DNA of 64,000 bases from assembly GCA_002286855.1 (NCBI GenBank), contig NRSV01000081.1:57655-121654 (forward strand). Reading direction: 5' to 3'. The position numbers and the translations under genes were made by a program. Shown here one piece after another: positions 1 through 10,527 of this stretch. Numbering within the stretch: the stretch's first letter is position 1; each line of letters starts with the position of its first letter. The notes beneath the pieces are model-generated. The model saw only the letters and a list, made by a program, of their open reading frames with translations. It searched no databases and was not told the origin of the DNA. This DNA is from Bipolaris cookei. Lineage: Eukaryota > Ascomycota > Dothideomycetes > Pleosporales > Pleosporaceae.

Positions 1-407
1 CCTCCATGGCCGCCTCGGCCGGCCAGACACGGTCGCTTCCCTACGACAAGATTGCAAAAGGCCTGCAGGTGCCCCTAGAAGATGTGGAAATGTGGGTTAT
101 TGACGTGATCCGCGCCGGCCTCGTCGAGGGCAAGCTCAGTCAGCTTAACCAGACGTTTCTCATCCACCGCTCCACATACCGCGTCTTTGGCGACAACCAG
201 TGGCGAGAGGTGGCTTCAAGATTAGACCTGTGGCGTAACAGTCTGCAGGGTGTCTTACATGTCATCCAGCAGGAGAAGCAGAGGTTCCTTCAGGAAAAGG
301 AGGATGAGGCCAACAAGGCTGACCAAAAGGCTGACATAGCCTCGAGGTTTGGCGGCCGGGGCGGCCAGCGGAAGCAGCAGAGGGCTATTGATGAGGATTT
401 GGACTAA
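1..407 (+). CDS. eIF3 subunit M, C-terminal part
   Basis: The last ~134 codons of translation initiation factor eIF3m, cut by the window edge. The frame is already open at base 3, so the methionine at 6 is probably internal (whole fungal eIF3m is around 450 residues). The visible part is the winged-helix end of the PCI domain, including the stretch VEMWVIDVIRAGLVEGKLSQ that is highly typical of eIF3m, followed by a charged tail with a GGRGGQRKQQR segment. In the cytosol the PCI domain packs into the eIF3 scaffold that loads mRNA on the 40S subunit. Stop TAA at 405-407. It converges on the URA6 gene 213 bp downstream. High confidence in identity; the start is outside the window. Confidence 0.9.
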   Translation, partial: SMAASAGQTRSLPYDKIAKGLQVPLEDVEMWVIDVIRAGLVEGKLSQLNQTFLIHRSTYRVFGDNQWREVASRLDLWRNSLQGVLHVIQQEKQRFLQEKEDEANKADQKADIASRFGGRGGQRKQQRAIDEDLD

Positions 408-620
408 GCAAAACATGGTGTCTTAGGCGGGCGTGCGTTTGTTTCTTTGGCAAAAACAGGGGGATAGGCTAGGGACGGCATTAGATGCATTACAAAGCCA
501 GGCTTTTCCACCTTTATGAATCGCAGCCTTGGAGCTGCGCAGGATAGATATTGCAATTCACATATATTGACTCTCCATCTTGTCTACTTCGTCCAAGTAC
601 CAAGCTTGTGTCTGCGCAAT

Positions 621-1368
621 CTAGCGGCTGATGGGCTCCACACAGCGCTCCTTGAGTTTTGCCTGCACATCCCTGTACACGGCATCGGGTTCCTGCTCAG
701 CATTGACCTTGACGACCCTGCCCTGAGATTCGAACTCGTTCACCACCGGCATGCTCGTCTCGACAAAAGTCCTGAACCGTTTCCTGATGCTCTCTGGGTT
801 GTCGTCTGCCCGGCCCGAAGTCTCGCCCCGGTGCAGAAGTCGCTTCTCCATGACACCCTCGGAGCACTCGAAGAAGAGGGTAAATTTGGATGGGCACACT
901 GAACGCTCAAATGCATGGGCCTGGTCAAGCTTGCGTGGGAATCCTATAATCAAAAGAAAAGTTTGGTGAGAAATGTGGGCCAACATTGCAGGAGTCAAAG
1001 GGGGCAACTTGGGGACTGGGATTATACCTACCATCAATCAAAAACAGCTTCTTGTCATTCCCACCACTCTCCATGCTACTTCGCATAGCGTTCTCGAGTA
1101 GCTTTACCGTCACCTCCATAGGTACAATGGTACCTTCCTTGATGTACGTCTTAATCATCTCACCAAACTGGCTGCCCTCTCGATCCTGCTCCTCGCGCAG
1201 CAGGTCACCGGCAGAAAGGTGCTTGAAGCCATAGTCGCTGACGAGCTTCTGGCACTGCGTGCCCTTTCCAGCACCGGGACCGCCGAGGACAAAAAGCACC
1301 GTTACATCGTCCTTGGACCACAGAGGAGAGGTACGCGCGCCAATGTCGGTCTGTTCAATGGCAGGCAT
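621..1368 (-). CDS. URA6: UMP/CMP (uridylate) kinase
   Basis: Phosphorylates UMP (and CMP) with ATP in pyrimidine nucleotide synthesis. Two exons: 1368-1032 and 943-621; the 88-bp intron (1031-944) starts GTAGGT and ends TATAG. Splicing restores the family motif DGFPRKLDQ, and this decided between two possible donors (1031 and 1027). The protein has 219 residues, close to yeast Ura6. Visible motifs: P-loop GGPGAGKGTQ (about residues 29-38), HLSAGDLLR NMP-binding region, and the RLLHRGETSGRADDN lid arginines. The start ATG at 1368 follows ACAACAAAG and is a good site. The reading frame stays open upstream to about 1401, and a membrane-anchor ORF ends at 1392 on the same strand, so a longer mitochondrial form joined by a short intron is possible. 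Confidence 0.92.
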
Positions 1369-1391
1369 CTTTGTTGTATTTATCTGACTGG

Positions 1392-1721
1392 CTAATGAGG
1401 ATGCGAAGGCCGCACTTGTCCCTTACCACTTGGTGAATGGCCTTGAATGGGTCCTTTTGGCTGGTAACCTTCGCCCTTGCGGTCGTCGACTATCTTCTTG
1501 AACAAAAACGTGCCTGTTGCGAAGATGGCGACAATGGGCCAGACCTTGAGAGGCGACTTAGATGACGGGGAAGAGATGTGGGCTGGAGGCTCGTTGGGGC
1601 CTGTGGGTTCGCCTGGCTGGCGGAGACGGGATGCGTGCGGTCGGGAGGCGCTGAAGGCACGGCTGGCAAGGAATTGAGGTTGGTGGAAGAGGATACGTGG
1701 GCGGAAGAGTGACCAAGACAT
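1392..1721 (-). CDS. small mitochondrial-type membrane protein, possibly 5' exon of URA6
   Basis: A 109-residue ORF. The N-terminus is rich in Arg/Ser and aromatic residues without acids for about 45 residues (RPRILFHQPQFLASRAFSAS), which is a classic mitochondrial presequence. A proline-rich spacer follows, then one membrane segment KVWPIVAIFATGTFLF (about residues 59-74), then a basic tail. It lies 23 bp upstream of the URA6 ATG on the same strand. From memory of the family, filamentous-fungal Ura6 models often carry such an N-terminal extension, so this may be its first exon. Candidate joins are a 65-bp intron 1417 to about 1353 (GTGCGG..ACAG, phase 0) or a very short 35-bp GTAAGG..TTAG intron. 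Neither has strong signals, so it is listed separately. Confidence 0.55.
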   Translation of the reverse strand: MSWSLFRPRILFHQPQFLASRAFSASRPHASRLRQPGEPTGPNEPPAHISSPSSKSPLKVWPIVAIFATGTFLFKKIVDDRKGEGYQPKGPIQGHSPSGKGQVRPSHPH

Positions 1722-2025
1722 GATGTTTGACGGGGGCGGTATGATAGCACGGGCGATTGAGGTGCAGCTGCTGTTTTCATTAATCCCGAGCAGGGTTAGC
1801 GCCGGTGTGCGATCTAGCTCTCAAGGTGGGGGGCGACCAGGCTGGCAACCCTCAACTCCACTTTACCTCACCGTCAATACACCTATTGGCGGCATGTTTG
1901 ATTGAGCACTCACCCCGAATTGATTGCCTTCATTGATTTTGACTAACCTACCTCCCTCAACTAACCTGAGTCAAAACAGCTCAACAGCTCTGACTCTCTT
2001 TCTCTCTCACGTAGACACGTCCTCA
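1722..2025. other. divergent intergenic region
   Basis: A 304-bp gap between the minus-strand gene at 1721 and the plus-strand gene at 2026, presumably carrying both promoters. A pyrimidine-rich stretch with CTCTCTTTCTCTCTCAC just before the downstream ATG is typical of fungal 5' leaders. No TATA box or other element was recognised. Confidence 0.4.
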
Positions 2026-3183
2026 ATGTCGCCAATCACAACAACATCCCCTGATCTCTTCTCTCGTGCCCACAGACCCGCAACCTATCCACCAAAGCAG
2101 CTACGGGGTTTCTTGGCCCTACCGGGCGAAATCAAAAACCAAATTTACAAGTACTACTTCGACCGGGAGCATCACTGCGAAGTAGCCGCAAAAGGCAGTC
2201 GGTTCAAACGATGGGAACCCCAGACGATCAAGCTATGCTCAGGACTCTCTTCTCAGCAAGACTGGGCTCTTCTCCATGGTTCTGAATCCGAAAATTCTCT
2301 TGCTCCATCCGTCATGCGCTTCTCCAGATCACTGGGTAAGTACATTATGGTACATGGCCTACAGACCAACTGGCTCAGCTCGTTGTACGCCCTAAGTTTG
2401 GTATGCAAGCAGGTCCACTTGGAGACGACCAAGTTTCTCTACTGCAAGACTGTTTTCATATTTGATGCGCCAAAGCGAATGCGCAGCTTCTTCGGCGTTG
2501 TGTCAAGCACTGGTTTGCAAAATATAACAAAGTTACATCTCCACTACAACACATATGGACATCCTCAGCGGACCGATCATCAAGTCTGGCAGGACAAGCA
2601 CACGCAGAGTTGGTGAGTGAAATGCAATGCTGCGATTGCCTCGAGATATGTTTTTTTCCTTCTTCCTCTTACCGTTCTTTTTGTCTCTTTTGAACGTTTT
2701 GGTGCAATGACTGTACGAAAGAACTTACCAACCATGTTTTTCTGTCGTTTCTCTAGGTCCAAAGCATGCAAGACGGCCTCAAAGAAACTTATCAATCTTC
2801 AACAGCTACATATTTGGGTTCAGATTCACGATTGTGCTCCAAAGTTTAGTTTGCGGGAGAAATGGATAAAGCCACTGTTGCAGTTTCGCAGATTGACGAG
2901 TGGAAAGACACGTACGAATGACTACGTTGGTAATGTAGTGTTTCTTGAAATGGTCAAAATCCATATCCAGACTCGCTGGTCCAAGGACCCGCTGGCGGTG
3001 TTTTTGAACAACCAGCGTCTGGCGCGGGCAAGCACAGAGCTGCATGTCCTGTATGGTCAAGCCGTCAGTCTCGCAATCAAGGGGGCCAGGGAAAAAGAAG
3101 CCATGGCCGCGTTCAATGCCGCGTGGGAAGGAAAGTACAAGCATTGGAAGTATCATCTTCAATTTGCTCCGACTGGATGGTAA
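2026..3183 (+). CDS. F-box-like hypothetical protein
   Basis: Unknown fungal protein of 337 residues in two exons, 2026-2612 and 2757-3183. The 144-bp intron (GTGAGT..CTCTAG) keeps the frame and removes an in-frame TGA at 2614. The first in-frame ATG is 2026. The segment FLALPGEIKNQIYKYYFD near residue 30, followed later by LYALSLVCKQVHLETTKFLY, is the layout of the many fungal F-box/2EXR-like proteins whose N-terminal helix bundle begins L-P-x-E-I-(R/K)-x-x-I-Y. The C-terminal half has no recognised domain. If it is an F-box protein it would recruit substrates to an SCF ubiquitin ligase, but the pattern is weak and that role is inference. Confidence 0.7.
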
Positions 3184-3449
3184 AGCGGGAAACCCCTTGA
3201 CAGGAGCTGTAGTCAGCCATACGGGAGATCCCCATGATTGTCTCAAGGAAAAGGTTTACAAAGCCGAGGGCTAGACTTGTCAGAATTTCACATAACAGTA
3301 TTAACGCAAATGCGAAACCCAAATTACTGATGTGTAGTCACGTTGTGGATTGGTTTGCTGGATGTTATCTGGAGAAAGGGTATTTGGTGAAGATCAAACA
3401 CCGACAGACCGTGTGTATGATTGTGTATAATTGGATGTAGCCGGTCAGA

Positions 3450-4279
3450 TTATGCACTCGGCTTCTCTCTTACAGCTTCGTCGTCCACCTTGTCTACCTC
3501 CTTTGCCACGTCTTGCTCATCCACCCCTGGCGGAAAGTCTCCAGGCACAATGCCAAAGACACCAACCTCGCTCCTACCCATACCACCACCATTCTTGTCT
3601 GTCTCGTCACTCTCCTTGAGCACAAAAGTGCCCGGCTGCTTCTTCATGGCCTCTTCGTCAAAGTCAAACACACGGTAGTCGGCATTGAAAAACATGCGGT
3701 TACATATGGCGGTGCGCAAGAAGCCAGAGTGCGAGACTACGGCAATGACCTTTTCTGGCCGCGAGTACAGATCCTTGAGACATCTTTGGCCGCGCTCCAC
3801 AATGGCCTTTTCGGTAAAAGCATACGGGTTCTTGGGGCCGTTTGTCGTCTTGTCTGGAAATGAGGGGTCGACGACGGAAAAGTCGTACTGTGGGAACTCC
3901 TCGGAAATAATTTCGAGAGGGGTCCCCGTGTCGCAGGGCTTGTCTGCGTTTTCTTGCCAGTTTGCGTCGGGAATGACTGTGATGAGGCTCTATTAGTCAT
4001 TACTGCTTTGGCTCACCATTTTCCAATGCCCGTCTTACCCTTTGTGCCCTTTTTGATGAGCCAGTCGAGTCCAATGGTGGCAGTTTGGAGCGTTCTTCTT
4101 TGCGCGCTCACGACAATGAGCTCAATTTGGTTGCCAATCTTGGTCTGCTTCAGATGCTCATGCAGCTCGCGGCATTGCTGCTCACCGAGCTCGGTTAGTG
4201 GAGGGTCACGTATCGACCAGTCGTTGGTAGCGTTGTGCTGGGCCTGGGCGTGGCGGATGAGGACAAGCTTTGGGGCCAT
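3450..4279 (-). CDS. phosphoglycerate mutase-fold (histidine phosphatase) family protein
   Basis: A 255-residue protein in two exons, 4279-4039 and 3976-3450. The 62-bp intron uses GTAAGA and CACAG and gives the family-typical KVIPDANWQEN junction. The catalytic RHG-type motif is LVLIRHAQAQHNAT at the N-terminus (His at residue 9; Ala replaces Gly in RHG). The second histidine is in VVSHSGFLRTAI, and PPLTELGEQQC is the usual helix. It belongs to the fungal branch often annotated as phosphoglycerate mutase-like (YDR051/PMU1-like). Substrate cannot be told from sequence and a glycolytic role is unlikely. The acidic C-terminus is disordered. It is transcribed on the same strand as PRE10, 370 bp away. 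Confidence 0.82.
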
Positions 4280-4649
4280 GGCGGATAGATTGCAGATGAA
4301 CTACGAGTATGGAGCCTGGAAGCAAGCGGATACGGGCGACGCAGCAATGTTATAAAGGAAGGCCAGGGCGGATTGTTGTTGAGACGAGTTTGCAATGACG
4401 CGCTAGTGGGGCCGACGTACCTGCATCTCGATGACGCGGGTGCTGCTAACTGTCACTCCACAAGCGGAAGGGCAAGAAGAAGCGAAACACAGCATGGAAA
4501 GCAAGCTGGTCGCATGCGAACATGGCCGCAATGCCTTGCTAGTTTGAATCTTGTTCATTGATCGTTAAGGCCTGTGCAAAAGCCGCTCGTTACGCATCGT
4601 TAGGGTCTGTACTTTTATCCACTGTGGCTCGACTCGAGCAGCCATTCAT
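4280..4649. other. intergenic region
   Basis: 370 bp between the start of the minus-strand phosphatase-fold gene and the stop of PRE10. It holds the promoter of the former and the 3' flank of the latter. No coding or structured element seen. Confidence 0.35.
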
Positions 4650-5629
4650 TTACTCTTCCATCTTCTCCTCCTCGTCGTCATCGTCATCATCCCCCTCGAG
4701 CGCCTTCTTTGCAAGCCTCTCAGCCTCTTCCCGGATGTCCTTGGGCACTTCCTCATGTCTACCCTTGGTCGGTCCATCGAGATTGCTGATCCAAGTCATC
4801 TCAAGTTCAAATTCCTTGTCCTTGTTGTCATCGTGTGCGACGTAGATGATGCGCGCTGCCTCCTTGACGCCTTCTTCTAGTGAAAGTTGGCCCTCGTGCA
4901 GATTCAGTTTCTCGAGCTCCGACTTTGCGACCTGGCGGCCTTTGCCTGTAGCTGCACCGTAGTATCCCTAGACCGATTAGTCATTGTATACAGATTATTT
5001 AGCCGTTTTGCATACCCAGTAGAGACCACTCGGCTCAATCATATAGAGAGATGGGCCGCCGTGCTTGGCACCCTCCCTCTTGCCTCCCGAGCCAACAGAA
5101 GGACCAGAGCCAACTTGTCCGTCGACGGGCAATTCGGCCTCAGAATCCCAGCCGGCAATAATGGCCGTTATTCCGAATGGCCGTACACTTGAGTAGAGCG
5201 TGTATGCCTGGACGTAGCTTCCCATGCGGTCGGCGAGAGACGAGGAAGGAATGGGGGCCTTGTAGAGCTGCCGCCATTGCGCCGCCTCGTCACGGGCTCG
5301 GGAGACGAAGTGGCGACCGTCGGGGAGAAGACCAGAAGACACGACGCCCATGTTGCGGTCGACGGTTGCTATGCGCTTGTTGGCGCCAGGCTTGATCAGC
5401 TTGCTGCTGACGAGCTTCTCGAGAGCGAGCACAACACCGTCCTTGCACCTGATGCCCAGAGCTGTGCCGCCGTTCTCTACCGCCTTGACTGCATACTCGA
5501 CCTGGAAGTTGCGACCGTCGGGCGAGAAGACCGAGTTGGACAGGTCGTAGCCTGTGCCTATTGACGTCTGCAGCAATGTCAGTTTACCCCCAGGGTGCGT
5601 GTCGAGCGGGCGGAGGGGCTGTTTACCAT
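4650..5629 (-). CDS. PRE10: 20S proteasome subunit alpha type-3 (alpha7 in yeast numbering)
   Basis: An alpha-ring subunit of the 20S core particle. Three exons: 5629-5627 (the ATG alone), 5567-5016 and 4967-4650, with introns of 59 and 48 bp. The mature start reads MTSIGTGYDLSNSVFSPDGR, the conserved alpha-subunit signature that helps gate the pore. The second splice restores LYWGYYGAATGKGRQ. Total 290 residues, somewhat longer than the yeast protein because of a Ser/Gly loop (GSGPSVGSGGKREGAK) before SLYMIEPSG. It ends in an acidic tail with seven consecutive aspartates followed by glutamates, typical of this subunit and expected at the outer ring surface. The start is secure because only splicing from the lone ATG gives the conserved N-terminus. 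Confidence 0.95.
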
Positions 5630-6910
5630 GGTTGATGGAGTGGGTGGTTGTGACGGTCTTGTGTAATTGGTGTCGTGCTCAAGTCGTGCTCAAACAACCA
5701 CTCTGCTTGTGCAGTGGGTACAATTCGAGTGCTGGATTAGATGATGTCGGGAGCTGTGCTTGCCCGGTGTTGTTGGGGATGCTTGTAGTACTAGGCAATA
5801 GGCAATGGGCAATGGTGTATCTAGGCAAGCTCCAGCAGCTCACCACTAGCGTGCCAAGAAGACCCCCGGCCCCGATACGCTACATAGCATAGTATAAGAG
5901 CAGAGCAGCACAGCCAGGGCGAACGCATTGGTGTCTATGTTGCAACCATTTCTGCGCACATATAAATAGTCGCCCCGGCTGAGTTAGTCGGTGCATATGA
6001 TTGTGCCATTCTGCCATGGCTGTAGCGACCAAGTAGGTATGGCGGTGCAAAGTCACGTGCAGGCCGTGCTTTGATTCCCGGCTTCTTCCGCCGGAACCCC
6101 TCCAATGGCGGGCGAGCGAGCGACGTCGAGCGATGCATACGCCTGTAAAGACGTGATGAGTTGTCGCTCCAAACCGACGACTATTCACAGGCTTCAGATG
6201 CACTCGATTGGCTGTCCACTGGCTAGCCGAACAGGTTGGGTTTCAACGCGTCGACACTAATTGGACTGTGGGCGACAAATTTCCCAAAATCATCCCGTCT
6301 TCACGCATGACCCGACAGCGCGCTACACTCGACGGTATGTACTTAAGGGACCACAGCCACCACCACGTTGCTGCCAACTACTCCCCCCTTGCTCTCTCCT
6401 GACTGCTGGATTGACTCGAGCTTATTGATCTGTATCTTGTTCCTCTGTTCGTTTTCCACTCACACGCATACCGTGCCAGTACTCATCAGCGCCCAACGCT
6501 CACGCTCAAGAACTGCGGCTCGACACAGCACAGAGCCCAGCAACAGACATCAGGGTCCGTTATTTGCTTCCTTCTCACCTGTTCAATAGCTTGCTTCGCC
6601 TACTCCTCACTCCTTCGCTTCATCTCCACTGCTCAACTGCCGTTTTCTACATCATTACCCCTCCTCATATCCCGACTTGCTCTCGAAACCCCAGCATAGA
6701 GATGCAACCAATGCTCCTCCACCACTGTTCCTGCTCATACGACACTCCTGTCTCGTTTAGTCCTTTTGCTTTTTCCCAAAACATCTCTTGCTCCCACGTA
6801 AGCCACCAACGCTCTGGCACTGGCAATCAACACCCACTAACCCTACGTCATAGTGTGGCGTAATTTCTACAGGCATCAACGTACAGGCCAAGGCTGAACA
6901 AGACGCAAAC
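5630..6910. other. long intergenic region and probable 5' leader
   Basis: 1281 bp between the divergent PRE10 and 6911 genes. 5630-6200 shows no convincing ORF. From about 6360 to 6860 the plus strand is strongly C/T-rich with many CTC/TCC runs, as in long fungal 5' UTRs, so the transcript of the 6911 gene probably starts several hundred bases upstream. Short ORFs in the leader lack codon bias and were not called. Confidence 0.4.
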
Positions 6911-7708
6911 ATGCAGCAAGACGAGCTGACTAGGCTGTTCTCGGCCAACATGACCCTTTCACAAACCCAAACACCTCTCTTCCAGCCAGTACAGCAGCCA
7001 GAGCCAGAACCCGCCCCAAAGAACATCGTCTACGCTTCACAGCATTACACACACTCGCATCATGTTCCTCTTCGCAGTGCTTCAGAGCCGAGTCTGAAGA
7101 CGCAAATTAACGAGTCGGATCTGGAAGCTGTGCTTCTGAGAAACAGCATCGACCCCTCTCTGCTCTTTCCATCTCAGATTGATCTCTTCAAGAATGCAGA
7201 CGACGACCAGCGCCTGCGCCTCCTCGAGCTATGGCGCATCTCGCCTCCCTCAGGACGCCAGGGACACCCAGCAGGCACCGACTACAACATGTCGAGGCAG
7301 CTCTATGATTGGCCCCCTACCAGCCTGGCGCAAGAAGAAGCAATGGCCAAGTTGAGATATGAGAGGCAGCAAGCCGAGGATACTGTTCAGCAGAATGCAA
7401 TGCAGCAGCAACAGCTGCAGCAAGAATCAGAGCAGCCCATGGCTGCAGCAAACGCCGAGCCATACATGTCTTCAGGTTATGAGATGATGGCAACGCGCGA
7501 GTATGAAGAGTCGGCACGAGCTCAGCAGGCTCTCAAGGAGACCAACAGATACAGCCAAGCCACTGATCCGGTATACAATACTGGCAATGGCCTCTGGCAG
7601 AAGCACGTGGGAAGCGTGATCGACATGGAAAACAATTATGGAGCGTATGCATTTGCACGTGAGTATGGCTTATGCGGTGGCTATGGAGACGAAGAGATGG
7701 TCATGTGA
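6911..7708 (+). CDS. hypothetical glutamine-rich protein
   Basis: A single-exon ORF of 265 residues with no domain I recognise. The first ATG sits in AACATGCAG after a long leader. A middle block of about residues 70-105 (INESDLEAVLLRNSIDPSLL, then FPSQIDLFKNADDDQRLRLL) looks like a folded helical element. A Gln-rich stretch with five consecutive Gln after NAM is near residue 165, and the tail is Tyr/Gly/Met-rich. No signal peptide or membrane segment. Helical core plus Q-rich flank would fit a nuclear regulatory protein, but that is only a guess. Codon use matches neighbouring genes, so it is probably real. Confidence 0.72.
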   Translation: MQQDELTRLFSANMTLSQTQTPLFQPVQQPEPEPAPKNIVYASQHYTHSHHVPLRSASEPSLKTQINESDLEAVLLRNSIDPSLLFPSQIDLFKNADDDQRLRLLELWRISPPSGRQGHPAGTDYNMSRQLYDWPPTSLAQEEAMAKLRYERQQAEDTVQQNAMQQQQLQQESEQPMAAANAEPYMSSGYEMMATREYEESARAQQALKETNRYSQATDPVYNTGNGLWQKHVGSVIDMENNYGAYAFAREYGLCGGYGDEEMVM

Positions 7709-8058
7709 GGTAAAGCAATCTTGATTACAGTCTCATGGCGCGTAGGCAGTCTGGGTAGATTGGTAGGGCATTTTATTACATACGGGGGTGCACACTTACA
7801 CACACGACATTCTTATATTAGTTTGTTGGGCATACACACATACACGCATACATGGTGTGTACTAGGCGGGTTATGAAAGATATAGATTTCGTCAGAAGGA
7901 TACCCAATCAGCAATTTTTTTTATCTTGATCAGATTTCAAGCCAGCTTTGCCTCATGTCTTGTTGCGCCAATGGAAAGGATTTGATTCATACATTGTACA
8001 TGTGGGTATTGAAAACAAAGAATTGAAGCTGCCCACCAACACTCAAACATGGACAGAC
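7709..8058. other. convergent 3' intergenic region
   Basis: 350 bp between two convergent stops. It holds a run of CA/TA-rich DNA (acacttacacacacgacatt) and an eight-T tract at about 7915. No gene seen; presumably both 3' UTRs and polyadenylation signals. Confidence 0.35.
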
Positions 8059-8688
8059 TTATTTTGCCTTGCCACTCGGCCACTTCTTCCAGCCCCTGCC
8101 GTGTCCCTTTTGCTTCCATTCCTGAATCAAGGCGGGCATGTTCAGCATAGCCTGTCGCCTCATCTCTAGGCGGCCCTTGAGCGTTCGTTCCCACAGCTTT
8201 CCCTTGACCTTTTGTCCCTCGCCCGTGCCCTTGACTTGCAGACCCCTCTCCACCCTCTGTCGCTCCTTCTCACCAGGCTTTTTGATGGTCCATGGTAGTA
8301 GATCGACAACACCGTGCTCCGAAGCAAGCTTTACTAAGTCGGCTTGCTTGCGCAGTCCATAAGCGGGGCTCTGCCATCGTCCGGTTGTGAAGTTCTTGTG
8401 GGGGAGGAAAGGGTTTGGGTAGGGAAGTTGGTGCGCTTCTGGCGGTATGTTTGAGTTTTGGGGTGCGCTCGAGGGTGTTGGCGTGTTATTTGGTGCCGAA
8501 ATCTCGCTAATTGAGGCTTTGGGGTCGGTAGGCGGGGTGGTTGATATTGTGTTGGCCGCTGGTTGCGATGGATTTGAAAGTGGGGATATGAGGTCGGGGA
8601 ACAGCGCAGGCGGAGGGTACTTTTGGAAGAAGCGCAGCAGGCGCGGCGGCAGTGATTTTGCAATTTCGACCGTTTTTGGGGCGCTCAT
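8059..8688 (-). CDS. MRPL25: mitochondrial large ribosomal subunit protein mL59
   Basis: A 209-residue, single-exon protein of the fungal mL59 (yeast MrpL25/YmL25) family. It starts with the family-typical KSLPPRLLRFFQKYPPPALF, has a Pro/Ser/Thr-rich linker, then NPFLPHKNFTTGRWQSPAYG followed by LRKQADLVKLASEHGVVDLL, and ends in a very basic C-terminus (RRQAMLNMPALIQEWKQKGHG). It is part of the mitoribosome in the matrix; as is common for this family, the N-terminus serves without an obvious long presequence. It diverges from PUP3 across 281 bp, so the two may share a promoter region. Confidence 0.88.
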   Translation of the reverse strand: MSAPKTVEIAKSLPPRLLRFFQKYPPPALFPDLISPLSNPSQPAANTISTTPPTDPKASISEISAPNNTPTPSSAPQNSNIPPEAHQLPYPNPFLPHKNFTTGRWQSPAYGLRKQADLVKLASEHGVVDLLPWTIKKPGEKERQRVERGLQVKGTGEGQKVKGKLWERTLKGRLEMRRQAMLNMPALIQEWKQKGHGRGWKKWPSGKAK

Positions 8689-8969
8689 CTTGTGTGGATA
8701 GCGTGTTTGCGATCAAGATGCGGGTGTGCAGGCGTGGAGATCAAAAGTTCCCAGTGCCAAGACGGGTTTAAGCTGCGAAGTAGCCTTGCCTTGTCCCAGT
8801 GTGGAGCTTGCTCGCGCCGCCGCGTACTGAGCTGCTACCTGGGTGCATCACAACCACTGCCAACACCACTTTTGCTTGATTCTAAATCTACAACCGAGTA
8901 CGCCTCCACTGCTCTTGTTGCTGCAGCTGTCTCTACCGTCCCGCCAGACATCACATCACTCCTGCAGCC

Positions 8970-9742
8970 ATGGTAAGCTCCCCGCATCCGTCGGCACATG
9001 GACACAGCTAATCGCAACAGTCGTCGCCATTCTCCATAAGTACGCTTCTTCTACAGCCACAATACCACATGCCCATCTAACAATCCCAATAGACGGCGGC
9101 GCCTGCGTGGCAATGGTTGGCAAAGACTGCGTGGCCATCGCCTGCGACCTCCGCCTCGGCATGCAGGCCCTCACCGTGTCCAACAACTTCCCCAAGATAT
9201 TCCAATACGGCGACGTTTTCCTTGGCCTGACGGGCCTCGCCACCGATGTTTCTACCGTGTCAGACTTGTTCCGTTACAAGGTCAACATGTACCGTCTTCG
9301 CGAAGAACGCAACATCAGCCCACAGACCATGGCCAACCTCGTCAGCTCAAGTCTGTACGAGAGGCGCTTTGGCCCATACTTCATCAGCCCGGTGATTGCA
9401 GGTATCAACCAAACGAGCGGGAAGCCATTCATTTGCGGTTTTGACAGCATTGGGTGCATCGACTTTGCAAAGGACTTCATCGTGAGTGGAACAGCGAGTG
9501 ACCAGCTGTTTGGAACATGTGAGGGACTGTGGGAGCCGGATCTGGTGGGTTCTTCAGCGCCACTCTTGCTCTGAAGTATGTACTAATGCTCAGTCTAGGG
9601 CCCAGAGGACCTGTTTGAGACCATTTCACAGGCACTACTCAACGCCGTCGACCGTGACGCACTTTCAGGTTGGGGCGCACACGTTTACATTATCGAAAAG
9701 GACAAGGTGACGAAGCGGTTACTCAAGGGCAGGCAGGATTGA
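8970..9742 (+). CDS. PUP3: 20S proteasome subunit beta type-3
   Basis: A non-catalytic beta subunit of the 20S core. Four exons: 8970-8972 (ATG only), 9021-9039 (19 nt), 9093-9544 and 9599-9742. Introns are 48, 53 and 54 bp, all GT..AG. Splicing gives an N-terminus MSSPFSINGG followed by ACVAMVGKDCVAIACDLRLG, and the last junction gives EPDLGPEDLFETISQALLNA. The product is 205 residues, the same length as yeast Pup3. YERRFGPYF and the CGFDSIGCIDFAKDFIVSGT block are diagnostic of beta3. No propeptide and no catalytic N-terminal Thr, as expected. The ATG-only exon and the 19-nt second exon would be missed by simple ORF finding. Confidence 0.95.
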
Positions 9743-10527
9743 GAGGGTGCGTGGCACATGGTGGCATACAATGATCTTATGAGCTATGACGCACGCCAGA
9801 GGAGCATCAGAGGTTGGGACAAGTACTGTGACTGGACGATGTGAGACTACTTGTACGGATAGGGATTGAACTATCCAGGTTGCTTTCACCTCGTATTAGT
9901 GGAAGAACAGAGACAGCTCCATAATCAACAAGGTGTCTCCAGAAGATGAAGTCACAATGCAGCGTGACCCTGAATACGAGGCTGGTGTATCGAGTGTCCA
10001 ACCATGAGCGAATGACATTGGGTCTAAACAATTGTTTTGTCATGCTCTTCATCATGTCCAGATTACAGGCGGGCCTCGTGGCTCACAATGAGGGAGGGTC
10101 TTATCGATAGTGTGAACACGTGATTAGGTGTTTGGCCTAGCGTGCCTGGAGAATAAGTTCCCCAAGCCGCGCGACACTCGAATCAGTCGCAAGCTCAGGA
10201 CCTGCTCGGTTGTGCGTTTTGATACCAGGTTGGAGCTGAGAACTTGAGAACTCTGTTTTACCACGTAACTCTACCAGACCCAGAGGTTTCCGGCAGTCCC
10301 AGCCTTTTACGTGACTATCATGTGACCATAGAATTACTACAAAACGGAGCTCCAACTGAACGGCCCCTCCGTTTCCTATCCCTATCTAGACAGGCCCAGT
10401 CGTGACGCTAACTGGCACTACTGTCAACGATCTAAACCCAAAACATCCCAAGAACGTAGCCGCGAAACGGAGCAACCAAACAGGCCCTCAACCTCACACT
10501 TTGGATGTTCGCAGCCCAGTACGCGCA
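9743..10527. other. intergenic region upstream of PRP28
   Basis: 785 bp between PUP3 and the PRP28 start codon. The PRP28 frame is open from 10402 but has no ATG before 10528, so 10402-10527 is probably 5' UTR. No other gene, repeat or clear promoter motif was found. Confidence 0.35.

Noticed and set aside
516..902. Plus-strand ORF opposite URA6
   Set aside because: Complementary strand of a well-supported kinase gene; no domain.
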